Positions 37,716 through 52,700 of a stretch of 64,000 bases of DNA are shown here, in pieces (within the stretch, counting starts at the first letter, position 1; each line of letters begins with the position of its first letter). Under the pieces are notes generated by a model that was not told the DNA's origin, made no database searches, and saw only the letters and a list, made by a program, of their open reading frames with translations. The position numbers and the translations under genes are program-made. Origin of the DNA: Styela clava (Eukaryota > Chordata > Ascidiacea > Stolidobranchia > Styelidae); assembly GCF_964204865.1 (NCBI RefSeq), contig NC_135261.1, positions 10,478,001 through 10,542,000 on the forward strand, in the 5' to 3' direction.

Positions 37716-40700
37716 ATGACGGCGATAAAACACGCCTTGCAAAGGGATTTATTCACCCCAAATGATGAAAGATTGTTGGGCGTTGTTCACGTTGCTAAAA
37801 CGGGAAAGAAAAAGAAGTCATCTTTTTTATGTGCTTCAGGTTAGTAATCTATGCTATATGTATAAGGTATAGTATCCAAATGATATAAGGTGTTTTCGTG
37901 AAAGTTTTTTGTGTGTTTAGATCCTGAATACCACTTTTTGCTATAGAGTTTTGTCCTTTTGTCATTTTATTTACAAATACTGAAATTGCTAAATTACTGA
38001 AATTATGAATACCCGCTGCACTCTAATTCACAAGGCAAGCCTCTCCTTTTATGGTCACAAGTTTATTTTGATTCTTAAAAGTCTGAAAAAGCTAACGAAG
38101 ACTAGTTTTCCAGCTTTTTGATTGTACATTTTAGTTAAACCACTGGCACGGCCGCAAGGAATACACTCACCACCGGTACCTCTGATTACTCTGCATGGAT
38201 TCGCAGGCTCAAATCCCATGCGGGGATAGTTATGTGCGAGAGGATTGCTGGACTCCTCGCCACCGTACGGTGGTTCATGTAACCCCTGGTCGGTTACGGC
38301 TGCCTCCACCATCAAGTCCATGCTTCCGAAAACAAATAACCAACTATTCCCATGCCTGACATGAAATGGCAACCAGACGAGAGGCCGTGGTTCGCCATAT
38401 GGTTAAGCCTTCTTATCGCCTTTCCTCCCCTGGGATAAATATGTAAATCCCATCCTATTTTTCTATCAATCCAACTGAAGTTAATCATGCAATATTGAGC
38501 AATGTAATCATTGTAAACAGAGTATTGCTGATACGAACTAGTCAAAAAACATTACAGCATTAATTGAGAGTGAAACAAACATGACAAGTTTGATCGGGCT
38601 TCAAGCTTGGGGACCATTGTGATATTACATGTATATAATTTACGTAAAAAGTTAATATAAGTCAAGCTAATGTTTTTTACTTCCATGCATTCTTTAGCTA
38701 ATATTCAGAGTGGAATAATGACAGAATGGGTTGTCAAGGACACACTTGACAATGCCACGACAGTCAAACTGCAGGTTCAGAGGTTGGAATACTGTGTTGC
38801 ACAATCATAATATGTACTAATTGAGTATGATTCCTTTCACTATTCAAGACCATGTGTCTGAACCTTTCGATTAGTAATTTGATTTGTCAGTTGGTTCATC
38901 GTGCTTGAATCATGATTGCCATGCCACTGCTCATCACTCAGAGCCTTCATGGGGATAATTATGCAAGAGCAGATTTCTGACTGGTCTGTTGTTACTTTCT
39001 CCGCCATCCAAAAATAATTCCAGGTAGAGTAGGATTGGCCATATTGCTCATTGTTCTGTAAGAAACGATTGCTTACAAGTTATGCATGTGCCTTTAGAAG
39101 CAGTATATATAAAATTCTTATGGCCTGACGGTGTGGCACTTCATGCTGAGCCGAGGCATTGAGAAAACGCTTGCTACTGCACATCCGATTACCCTGCTTG
39201 GATTCGCAGTTTCGAATTCCGTGTGGGATTATCATGTGCGACGGGATTGTGGACTCTGCGCCACCTGGTTCACAGCTTCCTCGACCATGCATATAACTGT
39301 CCAACTAATCCCACACTCGAGGCCCTGATTCGGCATAGGATTAAGCTGTCCTATTGGCTTTCTCCTCCCCCAGGATAAATATGTAAATCTTATATATTGC
39401 TTGTAAATGAGGATCAAATAAATGAACCCTCTATGAGAGGTGATTGAAGAAATAACTAATTTTATTACATTTTACAATATTCAGGAAAATTTTAGTATTT
39501 CAGAATACTTGATTGCCAGAATTGTACTCAGATATGGGATTTCTAATAATTGTGTGTCCTGTTTCCACAAATTATTTATCAGTTTGAAATGTAATGTGTG
39601 ACGCCCAACCTCTGATACTGCTTATTCCCTATGCTAAATGTGATTCTAATCGTTATATGTTTTTGTGGCTTTCAACACTATTAATGCTTAAAACAAATTG
39701 TTCATATACTTAGTATTGTCTGCACACAGATTCATGTCCTAACACTGGCTGCTGTACGGTGATTGTTTTTTAGTAAGTAGAGATGTTTACTTTCTGATTG
39801 TGCCTACAGATAGTTGTTATTATAAGTTTAATTTGTAAAAGTTGGCGACATTGGACGATAAATATTTCTTTGTTAAGCATTATTCGAACACTGCCCCATT
39901 GTGACAGACAGGAATAACGAGTGTGTCGCAATTTATAGTATGATGTGGTGATTATTTGTACACGGCCCGCACGCTTCTGGGGATATGTATATTTGGCCCA
40001 CTAGTACATCAAGTTTACCTACCACTGGTCTAACTTCTTCAGGCTAATTGAAATGTAACCTGAACCTAAAAGCGGAATGACCAAACCAAATGAACTATGA
40101 TTTTCTGTGATATTCAGCATAACATGACTCTTTTACCGAAAATTGTTAGGAACCACCGGTCCATCACTACCAAATGCCTTCAAGTGTTGATATTTTAATA
40201 CCTGTATAATTTCAATAAAGAATAATTAAAAGCATGATTACACAACACACTTGCACGAATTTGAAACGAAATGTAAAAGGAAAAATAAATAATTGATAAA
40301 AAGATAGGGGCAAGACTTAAAATTGACTTACGGTAGGCAAGTATGTATAAAATGGTCACACAAATTCAGGGAAACTTCTGTTGACTCAATAAAAAATTGA
40401 CATAGCATAGTAAAATTTTGTAAAAGCTAAAATGAACGCTCTTAGATCTACTGTACAACAGAATTTATGATTGTGTATAAAACAGGTTGATACTAATCAT
40501 AACCCATCGTGTGCTTTAAAGTAAATCCTTGCCAGTTGCAGATAACTTCATTGTATAAGACTAAGAGGTTCGCTGGATTGCCTGGCATTGAAACATGGCA
40601 ATTTCCTCACTCTTCATGCTTGTTACTCATCTTCAGTACATTGTCGTTTTGATGGAAGGCCTATAGATAATAATATAATACTTTATGGATGAGATAGCAT

Positions 40701-43700
40701 ACCATTCTGAATAATCTCTTAGTGATGTAGACTGAATAATACCAGACTAGCAATGCTGGGTATGTTATGCAGGATGTCTCACATCTACGACCTATGGTAA
40801 TCAATACTATGTGTGAACTCATCTTTTTGTGCACATAAGCAACCTGAGTCTAGCAAAACATTTGATATATCCATCCATACCTACTCTATGCATTGATTTT
40901 AATAGGTTTGATAATTTCATGTCAAAGTTTTCAAGGCAGGCAGATACGAAATAATCTCTGACACACTCAAATATTATTATCCAAGTACATTGCGGTGCAT
41001 AATTCGGGGGAACAAATTTCAACGATAGTTCAACCAGAGGCTTCAAAAGAAATTGAACAATCATGCACTGGTTGTAACAAACTTATAAAAAAAAAGAATA
41101 TGTACCTTCTTCAATTTTAACTATATGGGCATCATGTGGAGGATAAATCTGTGTCTGACTTCTTTTTTTATAATCCATGTTATTGAATTTCTTTCTTATC
41201 GCCCGATGTAGTGTAGGGGAGTATCTTAATCCATTTTGACAAAGAACCGGGTACTCAGAGCATAGGTTAGTAACTGTACACTTTACTTCGTATTGGTCAG
41301 GATTTCGTCCGAGAACATTTTTGAGAATAGTTGAAATATCTCTCACTAATTCTTGGAATGCTTTTCTGTTCGTATTATTTAAGATGTCATATCCCTTTGA
41401 CATATATTCCCGTAGCGATACGTTTAAAGGAAAAGGCCAAGTTATACCATTAGGGTAAGGCAAAGGAGATGCATTTTTAGAAGCAAGATAGCTTTTCTTC
41501 TGGTTTTGGAAGGTCATTGTACTAGAGGTTTCAGGACCATCCGATACCTCATCATCAGGATTGGAATTATCATGCAGGTCAATGGGACTTTGTGATGTCA
41601 CATGGAGAGAATTCCAGTCTTTTAAAGCTGAGTAAAGCATTGTCCAACCATCCTCTCCTTCACTGCGAAGGCCTGGGTATTCAACACATAACATGGCTGC
41701 TGTATATCGTAAATCACCTTCTGATATATTTGGTCCAAGACTGTTTTTCAAAGTGTTATGAACTTCAGCCACAAGGCTGTTAAACACAGAATCATTTCGC
41801 TTAATACTGTTAATGCCCACTAAAGACTCTTTGAGAATTTGGCTTAGTGGGAAAGGTGATGTTATATTTCCAGGATAGGGAATGAAAAATGTATTAGGAC
41901 TTTTAGGGGACTTAGGTACGATCTTATTATGTATTGGTGAGGAAGGCCCAAATATAGATGAATTCGAGGATTCGGCTTCATCATCGGAAGATATTGGAAC
42001 AAGACCCTCGGGGGTTTGTGCATTTTTACGAAAGTAATTTGAAAACATATTCGGAGATGAAACTGAAGTAACTTTCTTAATGATGCACGGATCTCTTTCT
42101 TCTTGTATATTTTCATTAAGAATAGTCTTCGTTGTTCTTGCTTCCTACAAAAAAAAAATTTATTTTTTTGAGTGAGTGTATTGTCACCTTTCATGATGCA
42201 TATCTATATTGAAAAATATCATAATATAAAATTTATTTATGTTTCACAGCAGAATTCAATTTCCTCAATAAACTAAAATTGTTAAATCCAAGTAGAACAA
42301 GAAGATTAAGATAAATAAGCATTCTAGAAGCCCTGATGCCATACCTGTAATTTAGGAGGACTTCTCTTGAATGCTTTAAAAAATAACCACAATTCTTTTC
42401 TGATTCCAAAGCGAAATCCTCTGAATTCCTCATTCACATCTTCTCTAGTTAGTTGATCGATGTCATCCATTTGGAATTCAGCATCTTAGAAAAAAAGGTA
42501 GTTTGAAGTAGGAACTTAGGGAAATACCGTATTTTCAGGCTTATTGGGTGAAAATTACGGTAATTTTAGTATGACAAAAAATCAATATTTTGATATTGAA
42601 AGTACCTGTATATCATTATTGCGTTTATAAAAAACTTTTTCTGTTTTATAATATCAATCCAACCACCAAAGTAGGTAGCACATAATAACCATCATTTGGA
42701 AAATGTGAACCTACCTTCTATTGCCTTCACAATATCAGAGGTAAATTGTGTTGATGCTTTAGCTATCATCTCTGACAGGTTTGCAGACATTTTAACGAGT
42801 TTTGATTAAGAGTTTGAAAGCTGTTAAAGTAAAAGCGTTGTGTCATTTGATGAAATTGTTGATTTAAAAAAATGTTATCATTGTTAATTTTCAAAATACT
42901 CAATTTAACCCCAACTGTATTTAATGACATAGACTACTCAAAATATGGTCATGGGCTTTTAATATCCACATGTTTTTTAATAGAACTAGTAAGCTCTTAA
43001 ATATCTTCCCAAAAACCATCCTAACCTGACAAGCTGAGCAGTAACAAGTGAATAATGAGATTTTCATATTTATTCCTGTGAGAGGAAAGTTGATTAATCA
43101 TAGGCGGATATTATGAACCGGCCTTTCGCCCGATTACGAGTTCCATTTGGGGTATGGACTCTTTCAGTCCCATACCAATCAGCCGATGCTGCATGACACA
43201 TACATATATCAGTAACTTCCTAAGTTGTTAGCAAAGACAGAAATTCGGTCTTTTAGAAGTGCTTCAACGTACTTATCAGTATATTTGACAACCATCGCAC
43301 CACTGGTACCCTTAATACTCCACCGTAGTCATTTATTCGACAGTTAGGACGCAATATTCCGCTTCCATTTAGTAAACACAACCCCCATATACTGTTAAAG
43401 CATAGGACGTCTGTGTTTACAACGGGGTCGAACTAATTAATCACGTGCTTGTTCCGCCCGAAGTGCTTCTGTTTCACGACGCTCCGCTAACGCGATATTT
43501 CGCAGAATTACGCTACAAATTGCAACTTGCTTGTTTTTTTATATTGCAATATTCAAATGCAATTTTACAACCTAGTTTTGATTAAACTACAGTACCGGTT
43601 AGTATATTACGTTCTAAGCTGAGAGATATGTTGAAAATGACCCCCGATTGGATGAAATATTTCATACAATGGCGACTAAATAGTTTAAAACTATGTGCTT

Positions 43701-46700
43701 GATTGTCACTGCTAGGCATTGGCTTTCACAGCATGATATACTGAGGTGACAAATTATGCTATTCTTTTAATTAAAATGGGTAAAGATCAAACGAAATACG
43801 GCGCCTTTTCCCGCGATTAGCAGGCAATCAAGGCTCGCAGTTTATCTGCCGAACAGCATTGTGGGAACCTTTTTTCTCTCTGTCTAGCGTGCGTCGCGCT
43901 AGCGCTATCGCCATTTTCAGCGTGTATTTTTGTGTGGCTTAGTTGCGCGCGCGTTTGTGATTGTGATTTTGTAGTTTTACTTTTGTCAGTGTCATTTTGT
44001 TCATGTCTTGAATTTATTGTATATTAAGGTCGATTTATTTAGCGATATGACTGACGGTGTTGATATAGATCTTTATGCAGACGTTGACCACGAATTTGCT
44101 CAGGACGACGGACTGTATACCCAGGGCAACGTGGATTTGTATGATGATATGTTGCAACCGTCGAGCAGAGCGACCATCCATTCTAACGGCATGCACAGCG
44201 TTCAACATGGAAGCGATAAGACCCAGGGGGATATGAAGTTTAATTACCAGGGCAAAAAGGTGTCCATTTATGTTGGAAATTTAACTTGGTGGACTACTGA
44301 CAAAGATCTGCAAGATGAAATCAGTGCTTTGGGTGTCAATGATTTAATTGAAATAAAATTTCATGAAAACAGGGCAAATGGCCAGTCAAAGGGTTTTGCA
44401 ATTGTGCATCTTGCTTCTGAGTCTTCATCTAGAATAGTTATGGATAAGTTGCCAGGGAAAGAGTTACATGGCCAAACTCCTGTTGTTACACCATGTAATC
44501 GCCAAAGTTTAAATCAATTTGAACAACAGTCCAAAGCACAATCTGGAAATAGTGGTGGTCCGCCACCACAAAAGCCGGCATCACCACCGCCACTCCAACT
44601 GCCACCAAGGCCTTCTCTTTCTGTGAGCTCTTTCAATGTTGTTCATCAAGCACCACCAGCTCTGGCTGTTGCAAGTTTAGGACCTCCTGCCTCAACAGCA
44701 CCGACATCAGCTCTTTTTATGCCTCCGCGCAATCGTCTGGTCCTTCCATTCCCTCCTCCAGCAGCTGCAGGTAACAGACCACCTGCTATTTTTATTCCAC
44801 CAACTAGCGTAGCCATTGCTCCACCTTCTTCGATTCCCCCTCCTGGAATGACACTGCCACCTACTCTAATGCCACCCAGAGTGGCACTGCCACCAGGTAT
44901 GCCAGGACCGCCGCCTCCAGGCTTACCGACACTTATTCGTGGCCCTGGTGGTATCCTAATTGATCCAAGAATTCCACCTCCACGACCAATGATGCCACCA
45001 ATATCTCCAAATCAGCCACCACCTGCCGTAAGGCCACCACATATTGGTGCACCCCCATTAGGGCCTCCCCCAGGGTTCCCACCCCCACCGGTACAAATTA
45101 ACCCCTTGATTCCACCTCCTGCTGCAGAATTGCCACCAGCTCAAGAGACATACAGACAGGAGCGCTCACAATCGCCGCCATTATCAGATACTGAAGTGGA
45201 AGAAATAATGAATAGGAATAGAGCAGTTTCAAGTAGCGCAATTTCACGAGCTGTTTCCGATGCAAGCGCTGGTGATTATGGAAGTGCAATTGAAACTTTA
45301 GTCACTGCCATATCTTTGATAAAACAATCTAAAGTTGCTACAGATGAAAGAGCGAAAGTATTGATTGGATCATTACAAGATTGCCTACATGGCGTGGAAG
45401 AGAAATCATTTGGATCTGGATCGATAAGAAAAAGAGATCGATCGAGGGATAGAGATCGAGAAGAAAGACCAAGACATCGGGAGTCGAAGTCGAGGAGACG
45501 AGACAGAGACAGAGATCGTGACAGAGACAGATCCCGAAGCAGAGAGAGATATGACGATCGAGAATACAGAGAAAGAAGTCGAGAACGAGACAGCGGAGGG
45601 TATTCATCATCACGTCACTCGGATCGTCACCGACGTTGAAATGAATTACATTACAAAAACTGGATGCTTTATTGCATTGTACAGAAAACAATAGTTGTTG
45701 CTTTTAGCACCAAATCTGAAATGGTCGGTTTCGAGAATGTAAAGTGGATGCTGATGAACTATGTCTACAAGTCATTGATACAATTCCACATTTTTCAATG
45801 ATTAATTGTGTATAAATTGATACTTCATTACTGTTGGAATGTATCTTAATAAAATTCAAAATGGTTTTATGATTGGTTTCTATTTATCCTATTATACAAT
45901 TGCAAGGGGGTTATTCATTTTACTGTCTCATTTTATCTAGCATATTTTCATGTCATTATGTCGGTACGTCTTTGAAATAGGGTCTTTCTCAGTGCGATAT
46001 GTCAACAGTTGTGGGTTATTAGAAGGGTTAGTTTAAGTTGGGGCTAATCATGAAATGTGTATATAAGGATTCAGAGTCTTATCAATTTTAATAGTATATA
46101 TAATTTCGGGAATTCATCATGCAATGGTTAAAAGTGAAAGTGCTTTGTTCAAAAATGGTGTAAAATTGTCGATTATGTCATTTATTTATTTTCGCATGGC
46201 ATATATGTGGCGTGATTCCATGATGGTATCAATCATTGAAGAATGCTGCCAAAAATTGTAACACTGTGGATTTTTAAGGTTGGTAATTTTTTATGCAATC
46301 ATTTAAGTGCAACTTTTGCCTCTGTTTTTATTTATGCAATATTTTTGTGTCTATTCTGTACTGTTCTGGGTATGTCATTTTCGGCCAGTGTCCACTCTTT
46401 GACACTTGGCTCGAAATGTGGAACCCAAATATATTTTTTTCCTTTCTGAATAATTGCCATTATCGGAATTTTTAATAATTTAATATGATGTGGTGCAAAA
46501 TTTCTCAACCTTTTTTTTTTCAATTTCCGAACGCTGCTTGACCTCTTCTTCATACAGTTAACAGGATAATACAGTTTGAATGAATTGAAATGTTTTAAAG
46601 GTGTCAATGATGCACATTTTTTTAGTGGGAAAATTCTTGCACAATAATCAATATTAGGAATTCTGATGATGTCATTTATTGGTTAAATTACCGTTTTAAG

Positions 46701-49700
46701 ATACTATACTTTATAAATAACATTTCTAAAGTCATTTCCAAAATCCTCAACACCATTATTTGGGTTGGTGGTCAAGGAAGACTTTCAAAAGTGTAATGGT
46801 GCTTGTATCATTTACTCCTGAAATCGACCCTCAATTACTTTTGAATATTGTAAAATAGCAGCTGTAATTTCAAAATTCAAATTAGTTCACTTTATTTCGT
46901 TCAGGTAGGCTAATTCATTGGTCGAGAAGGTGATGGTGTAGTGATGAGTGTAAATAGAAAAATTGTATTTTTTCTTTGTATGAATTATTTATATCTTCAA
47001 AATATCTGATTACCAGTAAGAGAACTTGTCTATTATTTATGAATGTTGGCAGATTAATTGGCTGCCTTTTCTTTAATAATAATTTCATTTTCAGAATTCT
47101 CTTTTCAAATGCGGTTTTCTGTATTTGTATAGGCAAGAGTATAGTAGTGCTCTTATGGTAGTAACGTTCATTTAGATCATGTATTTTTGATTCACCACTA
47201 AAAAGGATTTTGTTTGGTGCTAGCTTACTTATTTTTGTGCACCATGAGTTGCGTCCTTGGTTTTGAGACACTGTTGACCCTGTTGACCTAGATTTAAACC
47301 CCAGATCTATAGACATCACATACTGGGTATATATATGGTTTGTGGCAATTTTGATTGCTCACATTTGAGACGTCGTTTCATGAACTAATAATACTCAAAT
47401 CTGGTGATACTGAATTCCTAACATATATCATATTTTCCTGCTAATAAGCTGATTTTTTGGACCCAATTTTTTTGTCTGATTTTCTTGGATTGACTTGTTG
47501 CACTGATGGCCTTGACTGTTTTTTTTCTCTCGAACCGGCTTATTATAAACTTCGGGCCAGAAAATACTGGAAACTCACAAACAGTGGATAAAAGTACCAG
47601 TGAGGCGGTAACACATTTATAAGCCTCTGCTTATTGGGTGGTAATACTAATATGTTATAAATTGGCTTCAGCACATACGCCGTGTCATCTTATTTGCTGG
47701 AAAATATGTATTTGTATGTCTAGTTGCGAGTTATTATTGCAGAGTGGCTGACGGGATAGGTTTTATACTTTTAATTTCCATCACATTTATATCACTGCCA
47801 GCATGAAACTTCTTTTAGAAAGTAGGCCTATTTAACAATTTGTAGGCACTTTTTTTTGTATGGTAATTATTCAGAGTAGAAGCTTGATCATGATATTTTC
47901 CATATTTTACTCGGATGAAATCTTGAGAATTATAGATTTTTTGCAGTCAAAATCAAAGTATTTCGGTCTTTGGTTTTGTGTGTCTATTAGTGTGAATCGT
48001 TAATTCATTTTTTGAAAATGATTTCCAATGTTAGCCCAAGACAAAAATTTAATCCAAACGAAATTCAATCGAAATTAGGAGTCTTTTAAATTTTATTATT
48101 TACGTAATGTGATATATACTTGTTTCCGGGTGGGTTTTTCGGACACCATTTTATGTCAGCAAATATTCGTGCAGTTCGTATCAAAATTCTGAAGCAGATA
48201 TATTGCAATATAGCACTAACATATAATACAGTTTTCACTAGTTTCTATGTATCTGTAAAATAGGAATTGTTCCAGCAAATTAACTTTCATGCATGTGCTC
48301 TATTCCATCTAAAAGTGGCCATAGTTCCAGCTGATTTATGATTTTATGTTATTATTGTTAATTAATATTATAGCTCGACCGATATCGAATTTTGAAGCCG
48401 ATATCGCCAACTGGTGGCTGATAACCGATATCACAATGCCGATATTATTAAAAATCATATTTTGAGCCACGCTCTTATGATGCACCTTGTGAGTTTGTAG
48501 TTTCATTTTGATATTTGTTATCATGGCAGTAACACTTTTATTTAACTAACTTTAGTTAATGCTCGAACAAATGTTTTTTCTGTAACTTTTCTTGCTACTT
48601 CAATATCAGACTAGCTATTTCCAGGAAAATGAATTGTTAATCAGACGTTTTTACATATAACTATGGATATATGTCAAGGGTGATAAAAAATTATAGCGTG
48701 ATATATTTTAAAGTGAATCGTGATAATGATCTTTCGATATTGTGATAGCCTATGTGCAGTTACATGTGAAATTTTTAATAACTTTGTTTCCAGAGACTCT
48801 CAATACCTTATTTAGTCAATAATAATGGATGAAGTTTTTATTTTGTAATTTTCAGCAAAATGATAAACAACCATCAATATAGACAAAACTGTTACCCCAG
48901 AAATTCAAAATTGATTTGGGGAGGTCACAAATTCGGAACTGACATTATTGCTTTGAGCTACCTGTACCATGTTTCCATGATCACTAACTCACCAGCTTCC
49001 AATCGATTCTATTTATAGAACCACCGTTTAATACTGTTACTAAATTTCCCTTTTTCTCATTGTGTACTCTCTCAAATATGTCACTTTATAAAAGTCATTG
49101 TTACTCCAGATAATAACTTTTCAGTTATGACCATGCATGAAATGGCTAATCATAAGACACTGGGAATTAGGAGAGACACCTTTATAACGCAAAATGAGAG
49201 CGAGAGAAATATTGGCAAACCAGTTACGCAGGGCCGTTGCAGCACGCAGCCCGGCGCTTGCCGAGCATGGCCGATATATATCGGCGGTTTACGTCCGATA
49301 TGATATATCGGCAAACACGCAATATTGGCCCGATATATCGGTTGGCCGATATATCAGTCGAGCTCTAATTAATATATTTTTATTAAACCAACTTGGTAAT
49401 ATATTGTCTACCTGTAGATATTGCTTTCATTCTTTCTCTTCCTGAGAACTTTGAAGTTGAAATTTTCAGAATTAAATTTTTAGTCCAGTTCACCCGTAGT
49501 GAGCGTGTTATAGCCAGGACTGGGAGCTAGGTTCCAGCTCCATCGTGACTCTACCTTCGCAACTTATTGCTTCAGCTTCGTAGTCATAATGAGTTTTTTG
49601 GTATAACGATGGTATGCGACATTATCGCAGTTGCGCAGAATCGGAACTCAAAACTATTATGATACAAGGGTTTTGAATTTTAAAATTAAATCCTGAATAC

Positions 49701-52700
49701 ACAAATTTACTATTTCAAATTAATATTAGAAATTAAAATTAAACAAAAAATGATAAGCTGAAAAAGTTAAATTGCATTATTTGTGTCAAGTAATAAAAAA
49801 TTCATGCATAGGAAAAAATAGATTGTTAATTATCTGGAGCCACTAAAATTTTTGGTAGCTGAAGCTCTATCCAGTATAGTAAGCTTGTCTCCACCCCTCA
49901 ATATAATGTTACAACTCCAGCTTCCAGCCCTGGTTATAACGAAGGATTTGGATGTACCGGTACATGGGACCATAAAGGGAATTCCAGTAAAACAACTTCG
50001 ATACAAATAGCTTAACCATTTTACTACTGAAAATTTTCAGTAAAATGACTAGATAATATAATTTTTTGCATGAGCTGTTTTGTAATATTGGTACATCATT
50101 GTTAATATTAGTAATTGCAGCTTTTTTGGCATAAAAATTATAGTAGATGCTAATGCGGTGGTTCTCAACCTTAACAGTATTGCCCTATTCATGTCAAAAC
50201 TGTATCCATGTCATCATTGTTAATATTAGTAATTGCAGCTTTTTTGGCATAAAAATTATAGTAGATGCTAATGCGGTGGTTCTCAACCTTAACAGTATTG
50301 CCCTATTCATGTGTCGTTAACTAAATATATTCATGTCCATTGAGCTGACATACCTATAAAAAAGTATGTGTCATCATTTTGATGCAAAAGACTTCGGAAA
50401 CATTAAATTTGTGTAACATTGTCAAGACATTTAATGAAATTTAGAAATGCATCTCTTATTAATTCCTATAAGATCCTGTTTATCCTCTTATTTCATGTTT
50501 CTATGTTCCATCACTTCCTCATATCAAAGATTCTGAAAGGTTGAGAACCATTTGGCTGATACATGTGAATATATGTACCGGTATAAAAATATAAAGTAAT
50601 AATACATTGACTAATATCTGTGGATAATAGATTGAGATGTTCTATATACGGTAGTTTTATTGTTTTGAAAGGCTCATTTTTCTTGGCTTTGTTTCATATA
50701 ATGTTCTCCCCGAAATTTAGTTTTTAAAAGGATATCATCATTTGAAAGCAAATATACAAATTTATCTGTTTTATATACATTAGTTACAGTTACTCAGTCA
50801 GAATTCCTTTATAAAATAGTTATCTTGGAGAGCTGAACTGATAATTTCAATTAGTAATTTTTTTTCCCTTTTGGATCGGAAATTTCTTGTTCAAGCTGAA
50901 TAAATCTTACTTACTTCTTGCTTGCGTGGCATAATTGCTGGAATACTTTATTTCGTACCTGTACTGTTGTTGTGTGAGATTGTTTCACTTTTTATATTGT
51001 CTTTAACCCTTTGTTCTGCTTCCCACCAATATATAGATAACTTAAAACGATTGGGCAGATGTTAAATATAAATGTGGTCTTTAAGTTCTGAATTTTACTG
51101 TTTAGCTATTGTATTTTACCAGAGTTGTTTTGCATATTAGTATCTTTTCACCAACTATGGCTTGGGTTACAAGGATACTTATTAAATAAAGAATTACCCA
51201 CTTATTACAATTTTATGATTTTTTTGTTGCCGATTTTTTGGTGACATCTAGGCAAAAAAAGGATAGAGTGCATAATTAGTGTGTGCTCTTTTCTTTACAA
51301 TACTGTTTTGAAGTGCTTTTCAGAAAGTGGTTGTGCGTCCTTCTTCTCTGTGTGTTTATTTTATGTAATTTTTAAACTAAGTTGACTAAATTGAGTTTAA
51401 ATTGAACCACTGTGCCCCCATTTTGTACTTTTATATTTTACTTTATAATTATGTGCCTACAGAATTTATTTACTTATATAGCAGAGCTGTCTGCAAACAG
51501 CATCACAAGCCAGTCAATACAAGTTAGTTTAAACTTATTTGAGCAGCAAATTGTTTCTGTGGCCTGGTGTAGCCAAACTTATTGATGGTATGAAAAATGA
51601 GTGTGTGATAAATAGAAGAGAGATTGTTTTGTGGTATATCTGTAACTTTGTATGAATGGATGCATTTGGAGTTGTGTCATATTTGATCTGTAACTTTTAA
51701 ATTATACAATATATAGCACTCAAATTTTAAAATTATGTCTTCCCACCTTTTTCAGTAACGACAGAGCACCCTGTTGAGGTCTACATTACCAAAATCAAGA
51801 AACAGGACAAGGGAGACTTGTATAAGAGACAGAAAAAATGGCACCTAAGAGAACTGAAAATGGTCGATGGCAAGGATTCAAAAAAGGTAGGTGACATTAT
51901 TTTAAATATTCCTGCTTAGTGCGGACTGCGGAGATGTACAAAGAAATTTGAAAAGTATATATTATTGATCACAAAATAGACCTATGAGTTGTTGTTGTTA
52001 ATGATCAGAAAAATTGCTAGAAGGCTATTACGTATAATTCTTTTCAAGTTACCACATATCCCCACATGAAAGCTGACCTCGCATATAACACAACCACGAA
52101 AACGGCCTTAAAACAACGAATTTATAAAAATTCGCATATAAGCCGACCCTACGAATCGTAACACGCCGGACGCCAGTGGCTAAATCAACATCTCTTTCTT
52201 TTCTCTGTCTTTTCTTTTGAAGATACCATTGGTGGCAACTTCACACCATCTGCAGTGCAATTGAGCACTACTGTAAAATGTTTTTTTTAAGCCCTGTTGA
52301 TAAAGACTATTTTTCACCTTCTGGGTTTAATGTTTTATTGCTTAGCTTCCCAAAACACATTAGGGTTTCGTCTATATTGCCTATTCTATTGAAAGGGAAA
52401 TTATCATTCTTTCGTTTATTTATCACGTAATGTTGAAAGTTCATCACCTTTTCCTGAAATTCTGATGGCAGCTCTTAGTTTTTGGTTTTAGTGAAATCCC
52501 ATTTCTCCTCAAAAACTTTGTACACCAACCCTTGGAAGCAGTGAAGGTTGAGGTGTCTTGGTATTTTCCAGATTTGGCCATCTGCAATGTTTGCAACTGC
52601 ACTGCACTTTCCCATTTCATGGGAAACTTCATCATTGGACGCTTTGTGAGGGGTTGTCAAGAGTTTAAACATTCTGTATTGCTTGCTCTCTACGTTCTTT

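Larger units (their letters stand above)
37840..41029. other. EXOC1 intron 1, left part: repeats only
   Basis: Holds three to four SINE copies (38133-38458, 38890-39010 degraded, 39120-39395) and otherwise AT-rich DNA. Open frames on the minus strand across the SINEs are repeat-derived. No other gene seen. Confidence 0.55.
45854..51755. other. EXOC1 intron 1, right part: mobile elements, no gene
   Basis: Contains the 999-bp MITE (48369-49367), a 418-bp hAT-type MITE (49515-49932), a 118-bp tandem duplication and another small hAT-type element. The remainder is T-rich intronic DNA in which I see no exon. Confidence 0.55.
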
